Source: SZUA-254 sp031379665 (lineage in GTDB: Bacteria > Bacteroidota > Ignavibacteria > UBA10030 > SZUA-254). From it: a stretch of DNA of 64,000 bases. The translations under genes were made by a program, and so were the position numbers. The stretch is from assembly GCA_031379665.1 (NCBI GenBank), contig JANNFI010000046.1, positions 62,001 through 126,000 of the forward strand, in the 5' to 3' direction. Each line of letters opens with the position of its first letter. Positions within the stretch are counted from its first letter, which is position 1. Positions 18,707 through 28,639 of the stretch are shown one piece after another. Under the pieces are notes generated by a model. The model did no database searches. It was not told the origin of the DNA and saw only the letters and a program-made list of their open reading frames with translations.

Positions 18707-21700
18707 CTATTTCAGGAGCAGCATCTTTCGCGTTTCGATGAACGATCCCCGGCCGCCGGTTTCCAGCCCGGATGAAGTCGCGGCCATCCGGACATAGTAC
18801 GCGCCGCTCGGCATTGGGGACCCGGACGAATTCTGGCCGTCCCAGGTGACGGAATAGACGCCCGGGGAATAATCGCCATCGGCAAGAACAGCAACTTCCC
18901 TGCCGAGAAGGTCGTAGACTGTGACCCGGACCCTCGAGTCGGTTTCGGCCGAGAAGGCGATCTGCGTCGTCGGATTGAACGGGTTGGGGTAATTCTGCGA
19001 AAGCTGGTAGCCGGTCGGGGTCGACGGCCGGGGCGGCTGTACGTCATTGATGAGCGGGTACGCGCCGTACCGGATCAGGAGCACGCTCGTGACGCTCGAA
19101 TTGGCAACCGAGACGGTGCCGGTCTGGTCCATCCGCGCATACACCGATGATCCGCCGAATTCGTCCCTGACGATCATGCTATCGCAGACCGAGGTGATGA
19201 AATTCCTCTCCCACGAGAGTACGATCGGATAGCTCCCGGTCCCCGGCTGGAACCGTACGCGGTACGTATCAACCTGGGAATAGGTCACGAACGGGAGCAG
19301 GTTGACCCTGAGCCCCTCGCCGAGGTCGCACGAAGGCCCGCCGGGAGAAACGAATCGGGCGTCGAATGTGCCGGGGAATGGCGGGGGCGGCAGTTCGAAC
19401 TCTCCGAGCCATGCTTCGATTCCGCACGATGCGTCGGGATGGAGGCCGAGGTAGACCGTGTCCCTGGCCTGGCCGGTCTCACGGATCGCGAGCGGCATCA
19501 GCCAGTTGGCAACCCCAATGAAGGTCGTCCTGAAGTTGAAGATCGGCGACCACGAACCCGTCCCCACTGAATTCTTCCCCTGGACGCGCCAGAAATACCG
19601 TATGTGGCTCTGCAACGGGCCGGTCTGCCAGCTTGTATTCACGATGTTCGAATCGTCCGAGAAGATGCTCGTGAACGCGGAGTCCCGCGCGACCTGGAGC
19701 CGGTACGACACGGCGTTTTCCGGTACGCTCCAAGAAAAGACCGGCGCCGATGTGACCCCCTCGGCATTGTACAATGGTGAAATCAGCGTCGGTGCGGCCG
19801 GCGGAGAGAGCGTGGTGAATCGGTAGAAATTCGAATACGGACTGGTACCGGCGGAATTGTTCGCGCTCACCCTCCAGTAGTAGGTGGTGCTGTTGAGTAA
19901 AAAGGTAAATGTCTTGCAGCGGTTCGACCCCGACGACGTGTCGTTGTAGGTGAGGGTCGAAAAATTGGAATCGATGGCGACCTGAAGGCGGTACGACGTA
20001 GCCCTTGCGGCCGAATCCCAGCACAGGTTGACCGGAAGCGGCAGGCTCCCCGAGCCGTTGGCCGGTGAGGCCAGCAGGGGCGCCGACGGTGTCGTAAGCG
20101 CCGTCGTCCTGAACCTGAAGTAGGCCGAGGGCGTCCCCTGCCCGAGATTATTCACCCCGCGGACCCTCCAGAAGTGGTCGGTGTTCCCGTCGAGGGGACC
20201 GACAAGCAGCGAGGTTGCGCCCACCGTCTGGTCTGTGACGATCAATGTAAAGAGTGAATCCCTCGCCAGTTCGAGGCGGTACTGGAACGCGCAGGCTTCG
20301 CCCTGCCAGCTCAGCGTGGTGATTTCGTCAACGTTCAGCGTGCCGTTGGCCGGAAGAAGAAGTCCCGGGGCCGAGGAAAGGGCCCGGACGACGCGGAAGT
20401 TCCTCGAGGCATAGGGCCCTGCGCCGGTGCCGTTCTTTGCCCGGACGCGCCAGTAATACGTCCGGCAGTTCTCGAGCGGGAGTGTCACGAAGGTTGTATC
20501 GGTGATGGTATCGTCGCTCACGAGCGATGCGAACACGGCGTCGGTGGCGACCTGGACCTGGTAGGAATCGACCTGTGTTGCGCTCAACCACCGTAGCGGC
20601 GCGGACGGGGGCACCGCGGTATCGCCGGGCGCCGGCGCGAGGATTGACGGGGCAGCGGGTGCATTGAGGAGCGTCGTGAACCTCCTGGCCGGACCGTAGG
20701 CGCCGGTGTCGGTCCCCTGGTTCTTCGCCCGCACCCTCCAGAAATAGATCGTGAGCTCCTGGAGCGGACCGACCGAGCGGGACAAGGTCGTGAGGTTGTC
20801 GAAAACGAGCGGCGATGAGAAGAGCGAATCGGCAGAAACTTCCAGCTTGTACGTTTTTGAACAACTGTCGGCGCCGCTCCAGGAGAGCGTCAGGGTGGTC
20901 GGCTGTGCGGCCGCGTTGTCGGCCGGGGAGACCGGCGCCGGAGCGCCGGGGGCGGCAAGGGCGACGGTGAACGAGCGGACCAGCGACCAAGGGCTGCTGC
21001 CCGTGGCGTTCTTCGCACGCACCCTCCAGTACCGGGTCACGCAATTCGGGAACGGACCCACCGCCTGGGATGTGAGCGTGATTGTCGAGTCGACGAACAC
21101 GAGCTGTGTGAAATTCTGGTTGGGCGAGACCTCGAGCCGGTAACTCGTCGCGGTCGCGGCCGCGTTCCAGCTGAGTGTCGGCGAGACGGCGACGCCCGAG
21201 GCCCCGTTCGCCGGCGCGGCGAGCGTCGGCGCCGGGGGGCCGGTCGTAATGGTCTGGAATGAGGCCGTCGACGAGAAGCAACCGGTCAGGAACGGATGCA
21301 CCGCGCTTACCCTCCAGTAAATCGTATCGTTGGGCCCGACCGTGAAGGCCCGGGTCGTAGTCGAGAGAGTATCCCTGAGGACGAACGTCGCGAACGTGGG
21401 GACCGTCGAGACATGGAGGATATATTCCGTAGCGTTGGCCACCGGCGGCCACGTGAAAGTCACGTTCGTGTCGACGTCGATCGCGCCGCTCGCGGGGGTG
21501 GTGGTCGTCGGCACGCCCGGGTAGCTCTGCGCCTTCGGGTGATAGAGGAAGATATAGAGGGAATTGAACGAGGTGTTCGTCAGCACGAAAGAGTCAACCG
21601 CCAGCATATTGACGCTGACGCCGCCGAACTGCGGCGGCAGGCCGATCGGGTCGCGCAGCCTGATGCTGTCGGCGAACACAGACAACCCCTGGGGCCAGCG

Positions 21701-22105
21701 AAACTTGAACGGGTACCCCCCCGCCCCGGGCTGGAACTGGATCTTGAACGTGTCGACATCGGACCCTCCGGTGAAACCGGTGATGTTCTCAGCCATCCCC
21801 ACGCCCAGGCACGCGCCCGTGTTCCTGACTTCGACGAAACGTGCGTCGAACACCCCGCCCGGCGGAATCGGGGGAAGCTCCGACTCCACGATCGTGTCGC
21901 AGTTCCCGAATTTCAGTGTGACGCCGTCGATGCAGTAGGAGGCCTGCGGGTGAACGCCAAAGATCAGCGTGTCGCGCTTGACCGTGTTGTCACTGACGTA
22001 GAAGGGAATCCTGAACTGCGTCTGGGAAACAAGGGAGCCGACCGCGGAAAGCAGCACAATGAGGATGGAGACCGCCGCCCGATATGTCGATGGTCGTGGT
22101 AGCAT
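18707..22105 (-). CDS. T9SS cargo with seven fibronectin-III repeats and two ELPP modules
   Basis: This 1132-residue protein has a signal peptide (about 1-27). A first ELPP module follows at about 28-190, with ESELPPIPPGGVFDARF, a YPFKFRWPQG strand and LTNTSFNSLYIF. Seven fibronectin type III-like repeats of about 90 residues (about 195-880) each contain a YRLxVxxDSxF strand and a YYWRVxAxNxxG strand. A second ELPP module spans about 905-1030 (FELPPPPFPGTFDARF). The T9SS tail runs from about 1045 (YQLSQNYPNPFNPTTQIAF) to TRKMLLLK. Fibronectin III arrays in secreted bacterial proteins act as spacers or polymer-binding modules. The protein seems to be a stalk flanked by two copies of the uncharacterised module. 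No catalytic domain is seen. Confidence 0.85.
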   Translation of the reverse strand: MLPRPSTYRAAVSILIVLLSAVGSLVSQTQFRIPFYVSDNTVKRDTLIFGVHPQASYCIDGVTLKFGNCDTIVESELPPIPPGGVFDARFVEVRNTGACLGVGMAENITGFTGGSDVDTFKIQFQPGAGGYPFKFRWPQGLSVFADSIRLRDPIGLPPQFGGVSVNMLAVDSFVLTNTSFNSLYIFLYHPKAQSYPGVPTTTTPASGAIDVDTNVTFTWPPVANATEYILHVSTVPTFATFVLRDTLSTTTRAFTVGPNDTIYWRVSAVHPFLTGCFSSTASFQTITTGPPAPTLAAPANGASGVAVSPTLSWNAAATATSYRLEVSPNQNFTQLVFVDSTITLTSQAVGPFPNCVTRYWRVRAKNATGSSPWSLVRSFTVALAAPGAPAPVSPADNAAAQPTTLTLSWSGADSCSKTYKLEVSADSLFSSPLVFDNLTTLSRSVGPLQELTIYFWRVRAKNQGTDTGAYGPARRFTTLLNAPAAPSILAPAPGDTAVPPSAPLRWLSATQVDSYQVQVATDAVFASLVSDDTITDTTFVTLPLENCRTYYWRVRAKNGTGAGPYASRNFRVVRALSSAPGLLLPANGTLNVDEITTLSWQGEACAFQYRLELARDSLFTLIVTDQTVGATSLLVGPLDGNTDHFWRVRGVNNLGQGTPSAYFRFRTTALTTPSAPLLASPANGSGSLPLPVNLCWDSAARATSYRLQVAIDSNFSTLTYNDTSSGSNRCKTFTFLLNSTTYYWRVSANNSAGTSPYSNFYRFTTLSPPAAPTLISPLYNAEGVTSAPVFSWSVPENAVSYRLQVARDSAFTSIFSDDSNIVNTSWQTGPLQSHIRYFWRVQGKNSVGTGSWSPIFNFRTTFIGVANWLMPLAIRETGQARDTVYLGLHPDASCGIEAWLGEFELPPPPFPGTFDARFVSPGGPSCDLGEGLRVNLLPFVTYSQVDTYRVRFQPGTGSYPIVLSWERNFITSVCDSMIVRDEFGGSSVYARMDQTGTVSVANSSVTSVLLIRYGAYPLINDVQPPRPSTPTGYQLSQNYPNPFNPTTQIAFSAETDSRVRVTVYDLLGREVAVLADGDYSPGVYSVTWDGQNSSGSPMPSGAYYVRMAATSSGLETGGRGSFIETRKMLLLK

Positions 22106-22121
22106 ACCTGAGAGTAAGGAA

Positions 22122-22155
22122 ATGCGGAAGCTCTCCGTGGGGAGAACTTCCGCAT
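22122..22155 (-). terminator. Hairpin downstream of small ELPP-module gene
   Basis: ATGCGGAAG (22122-22130) pairs with CTTCCGCAT (22147-22155) and CTCC pairs with GGAG inside, with a two-base internal mismatch. It lies about 30 bases after the stop at 22184 and just upstream of the next start at 22105. No U-run follows. Confidence 0.5.
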
Positions 22156-22183
22156 CTCGGAATTAATCCGGGTAGAATGAGTA

Positions 22184-23074
22184 TTACTTGAGGAGCAGGA
22201 GCTTGCGCAGCCCGCTGAACCCGGCGTCGTCGCCGGTCGCGACCATCCGGACGAAGTAGACGCCCGTCGTGACGCTCTGGCCATTGTCGTCGGTGCCGTT
22301 CCAGGTCGTGGTGTAGAAACCCGGTGTCATTGTTTCCGCGGCGAGAGTCTTCACCCTCTGCCCGATGACGTTGTACACCGCCACATCCGTGAACGCCGTC
22401 TTCTCAACCGCGAACCTGATGGTGGTCGAAGGATTGAAGGGATTGGGATAATTCTGCTGGAGTTCGAATTGCTCGGGAATCAGCTCGCCTTCGCGGTCGA
22501 TTTCGAGAAGGCCCGCACCCTTGGAGCGTCCGATGATGATCAGCGACGTGAACGCCGAATTAGTGACGATGAGCTGCGTATCGACCAACATGTTGACTCT
22601 GAAGCCGAACGGCGGACCCGCGCCAAACGGGTCTTCGATCTTCAGGCTGTCCCAGTCGGATGCGATCCACGCGGCCCAGGTCCCCCACGAGAAGGTGAAC
22701 GGGTATCCGCCGTCGCTCGGCTGGAATTCCATTTTGAAGGTGTCGAGTTTGGCGACTTCCTGAATGTGGAGCCGCTGGCCGGTGCCGAGGCACGGACCGC
22801 TGGTGCGATGGTCCGTGAAACGGAAGTCGAAGACGCCTGTCGGCGGCTTGGGAGGAAGTTCCTCTTCGAAATATCCGCCGGGCGAGAGCGTCGCGTCCTT
22901 GCAATATGTTGCGTTGATGTGAACCCCGAACGTGTCCGTGCCGACACCTATGCCGTTGTCACGGGCTGTGATCGGCACGACGCCGTAATCATTCTGCGCG
23001 AATGAGCTGGAGACCGCGAGGGCCAGAACCGCGAGCGCCACAACAAGGGTGAGCCGAAATGTTTGCAGGTTCAT
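22184..23074 (-). CDS. Minimal T9SS cargo: signal peptide, one ELPP module, sorting tail
   Basis: 296 residues. The frame is open upstream to 23161, but the ATG at 23074 has AGAGGAAGG about nine bases before it and opens a signal peptide (TFRLTLVVALAVLALAVSSSFAQ). Residues about 27-185 form one ELPP module: ITARDN, DTFGVHINATYCKDA, EEELPPKPPTGVFDFRF, FKMEFQP, YPFTFSWG, FRVNML, IVTNSAFTSLIII. A short acidic linker leads to the T9SS domain (ELQQNYPNPFNPSTTIRF to LRKLLLLK). The protein is little more than the module plus a sorting signal, so it defines the module's boundaries well. Function unknown. Confidence 0.85.
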   Translation of the reverse strand: MNLQTFRLTLVVALAVLALAVSSSFAQNDYGVVPITARDNGIGVGTDTFGVHINATYCKDATLSPGGYFEEELPPKPPTGVFDFRFTDHRTSGPCLGTGQRLHIQEVAKLDTFKMEFQPSDGGYPFTFSWGTWAAWIASDWDSLKIEDPFGAGPPFGFRVNMLVDTQLIVTNSAFTSLIIIGRSKGAGLLEIDREGELIPEQFELQQNYPNPFNPSTTIRFAVEKTAFTDVAVYNVIGQRVKTLAAETMTPGFYTTTWNGTDDNGQSVTTGVYFVRMVATGDDAGFSGLRKLLLLK

Positions 23075-23205
23075 CTGATGTAGCCTTCCTCTGATAAGTG
23101 TAAAATTGTCCGGTGATTTAGTGTCAGGTGCCTCGCACCGACCGCCAAGGGGAATATACAAACTGATTTTGTCTAATTCAACAGATCAATCGGGTAAAAA
23201 CAGTT

Positions 23206-23233
23206 CCTCCGCATCCCGCTAAGGATGCGGAGG
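23206..23233 (-). terminator. Terminator after giant T9SS gene
   Basis: An 11-bp perfect stem (CCTCCGCATCC at 23206-23216 and its complement at 23223-23233) with a six-base loop begins 15 bases after the stop at 23249. A UUUUU run follows the stem after five bases on the minus strand. This is close to a standard intrinsic terminator. Confidence 0.7.
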
Positions 23234-23248
23234 AAAGGAGCCTGACTC

Positions 23249-26200
23249 TTACTTCACCAACACCATCTTCTTCACCTGCGTGAACGTCTCCGATCCGATG
23301 CCGGCGTCAACGTCGGCGATCGTTTCAGCAACGATTCGGTACAGGTAAACGCCCGAAGGCAGCGAGCTTGCGTCGAATTCGACGGTCTCACTCAGCTCGA
23401 TCTCTTCACGGTCGAACAGCGTCGCGACTTCCTGGCCCAGGAGGTTATAGACCTTGAGCGTCACGATCGATGTCTGTGGGAGTTCGAACTCGATGGTCGT
23501 CGTCGGGTTGAACGGGTTCGGATAGTTCTGCGACAGAGCGAACTCGGTCGGGACCTGATCCACCGTCTCTCCGGCGTGTCGGTTCTTTGGCGCCACACCC
23601 GGGTTCGGTTTCAGGTACGAAACCTGATACACGGACGTATACGCCTTCCACGTGAGTTTCGGCGAGGCCCACCCTTGCAGGGTGTCGTCCGTCGCCGGAT
23701 TGTCAAACGCGCCGTTGATCTTCGCGACGACCGTATCGAGCCCGGCGTAGATGCTGAGCGGCATGAATTCGAAGTTGGTCATCACGGTGTCAGCGTAGTC
23801 CGCGATCTCGTCGATGGTCATCCCATCGAAATCAGAGAGCGGGTCGCTGTAGATCAACGAGCCAAGTCCCGCGGGGGTCTTCAGGCCGCTGGCAACCAGG
23901 TTCAGTTGCAGGGCAAGGAGCTCACCGAAGAGCTTGTTGTTCTGTTTCTTGTTCGGGGCGAAGGCCTTCTGAAGCTTCAGGAACGGCTTGCCCTTGAGGT
24001 CCTGATCGAAGCCACGGGCCATTCCGGTGTGCTGCGCGCTCTTGTTGTTGAGCGATTTCCAGAAAGCGCTCTGCTTGTTCGGGATCACGTGGGCCTTCAC
24101 CTTCCCGCCGGCGTTGAACTGGCCGGTGAGACCTACCTTGATCGCTCCGATCGCCTGACCGGTTTTCCCGATCAGCTGGTCGACAAGGTTGGCCGTGTTC
24201 GGCTTGTTCTTGATCGGATCGTACGGCTTGCCGGCTTTCGGCGTCTTGCCCGGTTTCTTTTCGGCGTCGGCGCCCAGCTGTGCCGCGGTGAACGTGCGGT
24301 ACTTGGTTGAGCTGTCCGTTGTCTGGAAGAGACCGAAGTTAAGGGCCGTCGCCGCCCCGCCGCTCAGAAGAGCGACCGGGTATTTCCCTGCCAACGGCTG
24401 GCTGATGACAAAGCCGACTGGTACGGTGATGCGCACCGTATCCACGTCGATCTGGCCGTTGAACGAATAGCCCGATCCGTCGGAGACGTCGATGCCGCCG
24501 TTGACCGCGAGGTCAACAGACACACCCGACATCGCCGCATCCGGTCCGTCCATGATGCCGTTACCGTTGTAGTCACGGTAGACGATACCACTGACGTCGG
24601 TGTTGTCGAAGTTACCGAAGTCCTTGCCGGTGGTGACGACGAAGTTACCGCTGATGCCACTGATGGCATACGTGCCAGGGCCGCTCGGCATCGTCCTCGT
24701 CCATCCGGATTGGACCACTTCTCCGACCACGTGGGAACCGGTGAACACGCTGTCGATGGAGTAGTTGCCGCTTCCATCGGTCACCGTGCTGAAGTTACCG
24801 AAGTACACGCCGCCGGCCACTGCGATCGTCCAGCCTGAGAGACCCGGCTCTCCGCCTTCCTTCACGCCGTTGCCGTTGAGGTCGTTGAACTTCGTGCCGC
24901 TGATCACCAGATACTTGAAGTCGAGGTAGTCGGCAGTGTCGATCTGGCCGCTGGTCGCGACGATCATACCCTGGAGACCACTCTTCGTCCTGCGCCATCC
25001 GGCGATCGAGTCGAGTTCCTGCACGACATAGGTGCCGAGATCGAGCTCGGTAAACGAAGCCGCGATCACACCGTTGCCGAGCGTGAACACGCTGTCTGCC
25101 GTGTAACCGACTCCGTTCTTCGTCAGCTTGAAGCTTGAGCTGGATCCGGACGGGACGGCAATGATGTCGCCGACGTCCCTGATGCCGTTGCCGTTCTGGT
25201 CAACAGTCAGCTGAACGCGCAGCTTGCCGTACACGAAGTTGCCGAAGTCCTTGTTGACCGCCGTCGGCGTACCGCCGGTGATGTTGGCGGTGTGGAACCC
25301 GCCGACAGGACCGGTCTGACGCGCGATAGTGGTATCCAAGACTTCAGTGACATAGAACACGCCGCCGTAGGCGGGAGCGAGAATCGAGTAGAGACCGCTC
25401 CCGTCCGTGACGTCCGAACCAACGAACGCGCCGGCGGTCGAATCGCGATGGACTTCGATCGTCCAGCCGGAGAGTCCGGGTTCGGCGTCATTGACGCCGT
25501 TGTCGTTGATGTCTGAATACTTCTTGCCACTGATCGACCCGGCAAACGTGCCGAAGTTCTGGGTGATCGTGCTGCCGTTCGAGGGGTGATTGATCGTGGC
25601 GGCATTAGAAGTGCCAAACGGAACGGTGAACGCGAAACCCGTGACATTGAGTTTGACCTCATAGCCCGCGGGCAGCGAGACGCCGCTCCAGGTGTAATTG
25701 CCGGTACCGCTGGTCACCACTGAATCGATGAGCGAACCGAACAACGAGATATACACCTTCGTGGCCGTGATGTCGGCTTCGCCGTCATCGACGCCGTTGC
25801 CGTTCACGTCGTTCCAGGCGTGGCCGGCGATCGTGCCTCCCGTGAAGACCGGGGCGGTGGCGCCGAGGCTGAAGTTATCGAACGCCCATCCGCCGAACGC
25901 CGCTGATGCATCGGAGAATGCGACGTAACGGAACTTGACGGCTGATGCGCCGACCAGTGCCGCGTGGCTGGTTTCCGTGACCTTCAGCTGGACATAGACG
26001 TAACCGGTCGGGCCGACAGGCAACCCATTTCCAGGTGTGCCGGTGACGCCGTTGTCGTTGCTCGTCCACGACGCCGGGGGATCAGCAAGACCGTACAAGG
26101 CGGCCGTCGCGTCGTCCCAATTAGCCAAATCCAGGGCGGCATGCTCGTAGAGAGCTTCGTCGTACCAGTTGATGCCGTTCGCATCGTTCAGGACGCCGAG

Positions 26201-28639
26201 GGTGCTCCAGTTGGTGCCGTCAACCGTGTATTGGAGCCAGCTGCGGTCCCACAGGGGTTCGAGCTCTATGCTGTGCTGGAACGAGATGAAGAGGTTGGTT
26301 CCGGCGAAGCCCGAGATGTCGAGCCAGGGGCTCTCCAGGTGGTTCGCGCCGGGATACGTCGTGGCATAACCGTGTGCGGAGGCGTTAGAGCCCTCCGTGT
26401 AGGTCGATGCGTTGTCGGGACGTTCAGTGACCCACGACGCGCCCGAGCCGCCGTTCACGCCGCCGAGCTTCGTGAACGTCGACGAGCGTTTCCAGTCGAT
26501 CGCACCCGTCCAGCCTTCAGCGCTTGCGTTGAAGGTGTACGTGGCGGGAGGAACGACGGGAGCACTGACAGGCTGCGCAGCCCTGATGAGCGTGTTGTTG
26601 GGGATGTTCGCATCGGCGAGGGCCGTCACTGCGGTGATCACCCTGGGGCCTGCGCCAACCGGGGTCCACGAAGCGAATGTGATGCTCTTCGACTCGCCGG
26701 CCGCGAGGACCACGGGTTTCGAATCGCTGTACCCTTCAACGGAAATGGTCAGCAGGATGCTGCTCACCACCGGGGTCTGCGAGTTGTTCTTCACAACAAC
26801 CACCGGGATCTGCGGAACGCCCGCGGGAACGCCACCTGCCGGAGGACTCGTGATGGTCGTCGGCAAGATGTCGCTGGCGAGGAACGCGCTCAACGGGCTG
26901 AACTCGTCAGCTCCCGCATCGCGTTTTCCGGCCACCGTCGTGTCCCTGGGGTCTCCGTCGATGTCGTCGGCGAGGAGGAGCAGGGATTTCCCGATTTGCT
27001 TCGCGCTCGACACCGTCGCGGTATCGATATGCAGGTCCGCGCTGAAATTCACCGGACCGTACAGACCGTTGTTATTCACGCCGGCCGCGAGGGCGGCGGT
27101 AATCGTCGTCAGGCCGGAGACATACCGGCCGCTGCCGGAATGGATGGCGTTATAATTCGCCGCGCCCGCCGCCACCACGTTGATGCCGCGCGTGCTCGCG
27201 ACGGTACCGCCCGTGATGTTGTTGGAGAAGGCGTTGTTGGTGATCGCCGTTCCACCGCTCTGATTGAGGCAGGTGGAAGTCATGCCGAGGCCGGTGGCAC
27301 CGACGAGACCCACCGAGTTGTGATAGATCCTCGTCGACTGGGTCCTCATACCCGTGATAGAGCCCCCAGACGGATCGAAGTTCGTGATGTTCGTGACCCG
27401 GTTGTTGTACACAAGCCAGGTCCCGGCGAACGTCACCCTCGCGGTGATACCGAGGATGATGCCGCCGCCACCAAAGCCCGCGGCTGCGGGAAGGGTGACT
27501 CCGTTGATGTAGTTATTGGAAATTTCGGAGTTCCCATCGCCGTAGTACGCTTGAATGGCACCGTACTGACCGAAATTGAAAAGGAACGACTGGGGCGCTC
27601 CGGCGAACACCCAATCGATGTCCCATTCGGTCGTTCCATTGTTCCAGTAGTAGGCGTTGACTTCGATTCCCTTGAAGTTGTTACCGGTGATATCGAGGTT
27701 AGTGCCGAATTCCGAGTAAATACCCAGGAGGAGCTTGCCGCCGTAGGTACCACCGAAATTGTTGTTGCTGACGGTAATGCCGTTCTGTTCGATCTGTCCG
27801 ATGTCCGCATCCTCGGCGAGGATCTTGACGCCGAAGGTGCCGTCGATGATCGTATTGCCGCTGATCGTGATGTCGGAATTTCCGATGGCATCCGCCACGC
27901 CGACAAACAGGAAGATCGCGCATCGACCATCGGTCTGGGCTTCGAACGTGCCGTCAAGATTCCCGTGGATCGTCGAATTGAGAATCGAGATGTCCGAGCT
28001 GCCGTTGGTCATATAGACCGTCGAGGCAAGCGCATCGCCCGCCGGGAACGGATCGGAGTTGCGCCAGCCGAGTGCCAGGCTCGCGCCGCCGGTGTTCAAA
28101 CCGTCGATGGTGACGCCCGAAGCTCCGTCGAAGGCGAAACCCTTTCCTTCGGTGGCCGTTGAAATGAAGCTCACCGTGACCGCAGTGGCGGCCGCGGGCT
28201 GTATCGTGAGGGTATACGTGCCTGCGCCCGTGTAAGCGCCGAACGTCACAGGCGCCAACTCGAGGTAGCTCGCGCTGGCGAGCTCGAACGTGGTGTTACC
28301 CGAGAGACCGACGAAATTCAACACCGCGACAGCGGCGCCGATGTTCGCAAAGTCTCCGGGAATGGAATACGTCCCGCTCAACCCGAGTGCGTACTGGGTC
28401 TTTGCCGCGGACTTGTCGATCGGGAGTCTCATCGTCGGCCGGGTCATCCCCGAGACTGCCTGTCGGTCGAAACGGCTTGCGCCATTCTTTCCGATGCTCT
28501 GCAGGTCTTCGTCGATGATCCGGGTCGGCCTGTTCGATTGCTGGCCCGAGTTGACTCCATCCCCTCGCCCGGCGATCGCCTGGGTGAAGGTCATCACCAA
28601 TATTACGGTGAGGACAAAAAGGAGTTTAGCTTGTTTCAT
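23249..28639 (-). CDS. Giant mosaic T9SS surface protein (beta-helix, SdrD-type B repeats)
   Basis: The 1796-residue protein is a string of domains. A signal peptide (1-24) is followed at about 85-560 by right-handed beta-helix-like repeats (SDISILNSTIHGN, NSDITISGNTII, NGITVSNNNFGG). About 580-690 is a CARDB-like Ig domain. About 700-910 is a MAM/concanavalin-like sandwich (LESPWLDISGFAGTNLFISF, WAFDNFSLG). About 915-1390 holds five SdrD-type B repeats with calcium-type turns such as WNDVNGNGVDDGE, YSDINDNGVNDAEPG and YRDYNGNGIMDG. Next come a Lys/Pro-rich linker and, at about 1530-1690, a module shared with the gene at 8695 (FGELLALQLNLVASGL; MTIDEIADYADTVM). The T9SS tail (LSQNYPNPFNPTTTIEF to VKKMVLVK) ends it. 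A GGAGG site five bases from the ATG marks good expression. The SdrD-like stalk with a beta-helix head suggests an adhesin or polysaccharide-binding protein (inference). Confidence 0.85.
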   Translation of the reverse strand: MKQAKLLFVLTVILVMTFTQAIAGRGDGVNSGQQSNRPTRIIDEDLQSIGKNGASRFDRQAVSGMTRPTMRLPIDKSAAKTQYALGLSGTYSIPGDFANIGAAVAVLNFVGLSGNTTFELASASYLELAPVTFGAYTGAGTYTLTIQPAAATAVTVSFISTATEGKGFAFDGASGVTIDGLNTGGASLALGWRNSDPFPAGDALASTVYMTNGSSDISILNSTIHGNLDGTFEAQTDGRCAIFLFVGVADAIGNSDITISGNTIIDGTFGVKILAEDADIGQIEQNGITVSNNNFGGTYGGKLLLGIYSEFGTNLDITGNNFKGIEVNAYYWNNGTTEWDIDWVFAGAPQSFLFNFGQYGAIQAYYGDGNSEISNNYINGVTLPAAAGFGGGGIILGITARVTFAGTWLVYNNRVTNITNFDPSGGSITGMRTQSTRIYHNSVGLVGATGLGMTSTCLNQSGGTAITNNAFSNNITGGTVASTRGINVVAAGAANYNAIHSGSGRYVSGLTTITAALAAGVNNNGLYGPVNFSADLHIDTATVSSAKQIGKSLLLLADDIDGDPRDTTVAGKRDAGADEFSPLSAFLASDILPTTITSPPAGGVPAGVPQIPVVVVKNNSQTPVVSSILLTISVEGYSDSKPVVLAAGESKSITFASWTPVGAGPRVITAVTALADANIPNNTLIRAAQPVSAPVVPPATYTFNASAEGWTGAIDWKRSSTFTKLGGVNGGSGASWVTERPDNASTYTEGSNASAHGYATTYPGANHLESPWLDISGFAGTNLFISFQHSIELEPLWDRSWLQYTVDGTNWSTLGVLNDANGINWYDEALYEHAALDLANWDDATAALYGLADPPASWTSNDNGVTGTPGNGLPVGPTGYVYVQLKVTETSHAALVGASAVKFRYVAFSDASAAFGGWAFDNFSLGATAPVFTGGTIAGHAWNDVNGNGVDDGEADITATKVYISLFGSLIDSVVTSGTGNYTWSGVSLPAGYEVKLNVTGFAFTVPFGTSNAATINHPSNGSTITQNFGTFAGSISGKKYSDINDNGVNDAEPGLSGWTIEVHRDSTAGAFVGSDVTDGSGLYSILAPAYGGVFYVTEVLDTTIARQTGPVGGFHTANITGGTPTAVNKDFGNFVYGKLRVQLTVDQNGNGIRDVGDIIAVPSGSSSSFKLTKNGVGYTADSVFTLGNGVIAASFTELDLGTYVVQELDSIAGWRRTKSGLQGMIVATSGQIDTADYLDFKYLVISGTKFNDLNGNGVKEGGEPGLSGWTIAVAGGVYFGNFSTVTDGSGNYSIDSVFTGSHVVGEVVQSGWTRTMPSGPGTYAISGISGNFVVTTGKDFGNFDNTDVSGIVYRDYNGNGIMDGPDAAMSGVSVDLAVNGGIDVSDGSGYSFNGQIDVDTVRITVPVGFVISQPLAGKYPVALLSGGAATALNFGLFQTTDSSTKYRTFTAAQLGADAEKKPGKTPKAGKPYDPIKNKPNTANLVDQLIGKTGQAIGAIKVGLTGQFNAGGKVKAHVIPNKQSAFWKSLNNKSAQHTGMARGFDQDLKGKPFLKLQKAFAPNKKQNNKLFGELLALQLNLVASGLKTPAGLGSLIYSDPLSDFDGMTIDEIADYADTVMTNFEFMPLSIYAGLDTVVAKINGAFDNPATDDTLQGWASPKLTWKAYTSVYQVSYLKPNPGVAPKNRHAGETVDQVPTEFALSQNYPNPFNPTTTIEFELPQTSIVTLKVYNLLGQEVATLFDREEIELSETVEFDASSLPSGVYLYRIVAETIADVDAGIGSETFTQVKKMVLVK

